Source: Peromyscus leucopus (lineage: Eukaryota > Chordata > Mammalia > Rodentia > Cricetidae). Taken from it: a DNA stretch of 64,000 bases. Both the position numbers and the translations under genes were made by a program. Position 1 is the stretch's first letter. Each line of letters begins with the position of its first letter. The notes under the pieces are model-generated. The model ran no database searches and was not told the DNA's origin. It saw nothing but the letters and a program-made list of their open reading frames with translations. Positions 63,845 to 64,000 of the stretch are shown piece by piece. The stretch lies in the NCBI RefSeq assembly GCF_004664715.2, contig NC_051073.1, positions 63,478,379-63,542,378 on the forward strand, read 5' to 3'.

Positions 63845-64000
63845 TTGTATGTATGGGTGTTTTGCCTGTATGCATGTCTGTGTACCATGTGCATGCTTAG
63901 TGCCTTAAAGGGTCAGAAGAGTGTCAGATCCTGTGGAACTGGAGTTACAGATAGCCAGCCATAAGTGACAGGTGAGTGCTGGGAATAAAACCCAGGTTCT
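63845..64000 (-). repeat. B3-like SINE cut by the window edge
   Basis: Reverse copy: 'tgttttgcctgtatgcatgtctgtg', 'gatcctgtggaactggagttacag', 'gtgctgggaataaaacccaggttct'. Head lies beyond the window. Confidence 0.85.

Larger units (their letters stand above)
44346..64000 (-). other. UBXN7: UBXN7 intron 1 (3' part)
   Basis: Everything right of exon 2 is intron 1 if exon 1 lies beyond the window, as the missing 73 coding bases imply. It holds SINEs, LTRs, an RPL35A pseudogene and microsatellites. Stretches without a recognised element: 45500-46035, 48960-49430, 50360-50720, 53340-53580, 55180-55435, 55770-56200, 56360-56725, 57340-57640, 59270-59570, 61825-62095, 62300-62785. Confidence 0.85.

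Noticed and set aside
44346..64000. UBXN7 exon 1 or a CpG-island promoter
   Set aside because: No sequence encoding the expected start of the protein and no CpG-dense block were seen; exon 1 must be further right.

Overview
This is nuclear DNA from a muroid rodent. It is packed with B1, B2, B3-like, ID and B4-like SINEs, rodent LTRs and L1 pieces. Many B1 copies carry a 'gggctaccaagtgag...ggaaaggcgcaaagctacacagag' type segment, and several LTRs contain a B1-like block; both point to a cricetid (hamster, vole or deer-mouse group) rather than Mus or Rattus. The species call is an inference.

One protein-coding gene is present: UBXN7 (UBXD7), on the minus strand. Ten exons (numbered 2 to 11 here) lie between 44345 and 8955. 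All boundaries have AG/GT splice sites and all phases agree. The exons encode the end of the UBA domain, the UAS thioredoxin-like domain, the UIM and the complete C-terminal UBX domain. They supply 1397 coding bases including the stop. Only about 73 coding bases (exon 1) would be missing from a 489-residue protein, so exon 1 lies beyond the right edge and 44346-64000 is intron 1. Bases 1-8954 lie downstream of the stop and are probably a long, SINE-invaded 3' UTR and/or 3' flank.

Layout left to right: 3' UTR/flank (1-8954); exon 11, intron 10 with two LTRs of one family, exons 10 and 9 (8955-14300); SINE-rich intron 8 with an L1 3' end; exons 8, 7 and 6 (19917-23594), exon 6 lying next to a GATA microsatellite; introns 5 to 2 (23595-44197) with nested SINE/LTR/DNA-transposon insertions and an inverted L1; exon 2 (44198-44345); intron 1 with more LTRs, young B1 insertions and an RPL35A processed pseudogene.

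I found no new gene system. The unusual content is in transposable-element structure: nested insertions whose target-site duplications can be read directly, repeated use of one target site, a tail-less B1 head fragment, a diverged local duplication and a family of LTRs carrying B1-like segments. Repeat family names are recognised by eye and were not checked against a library.
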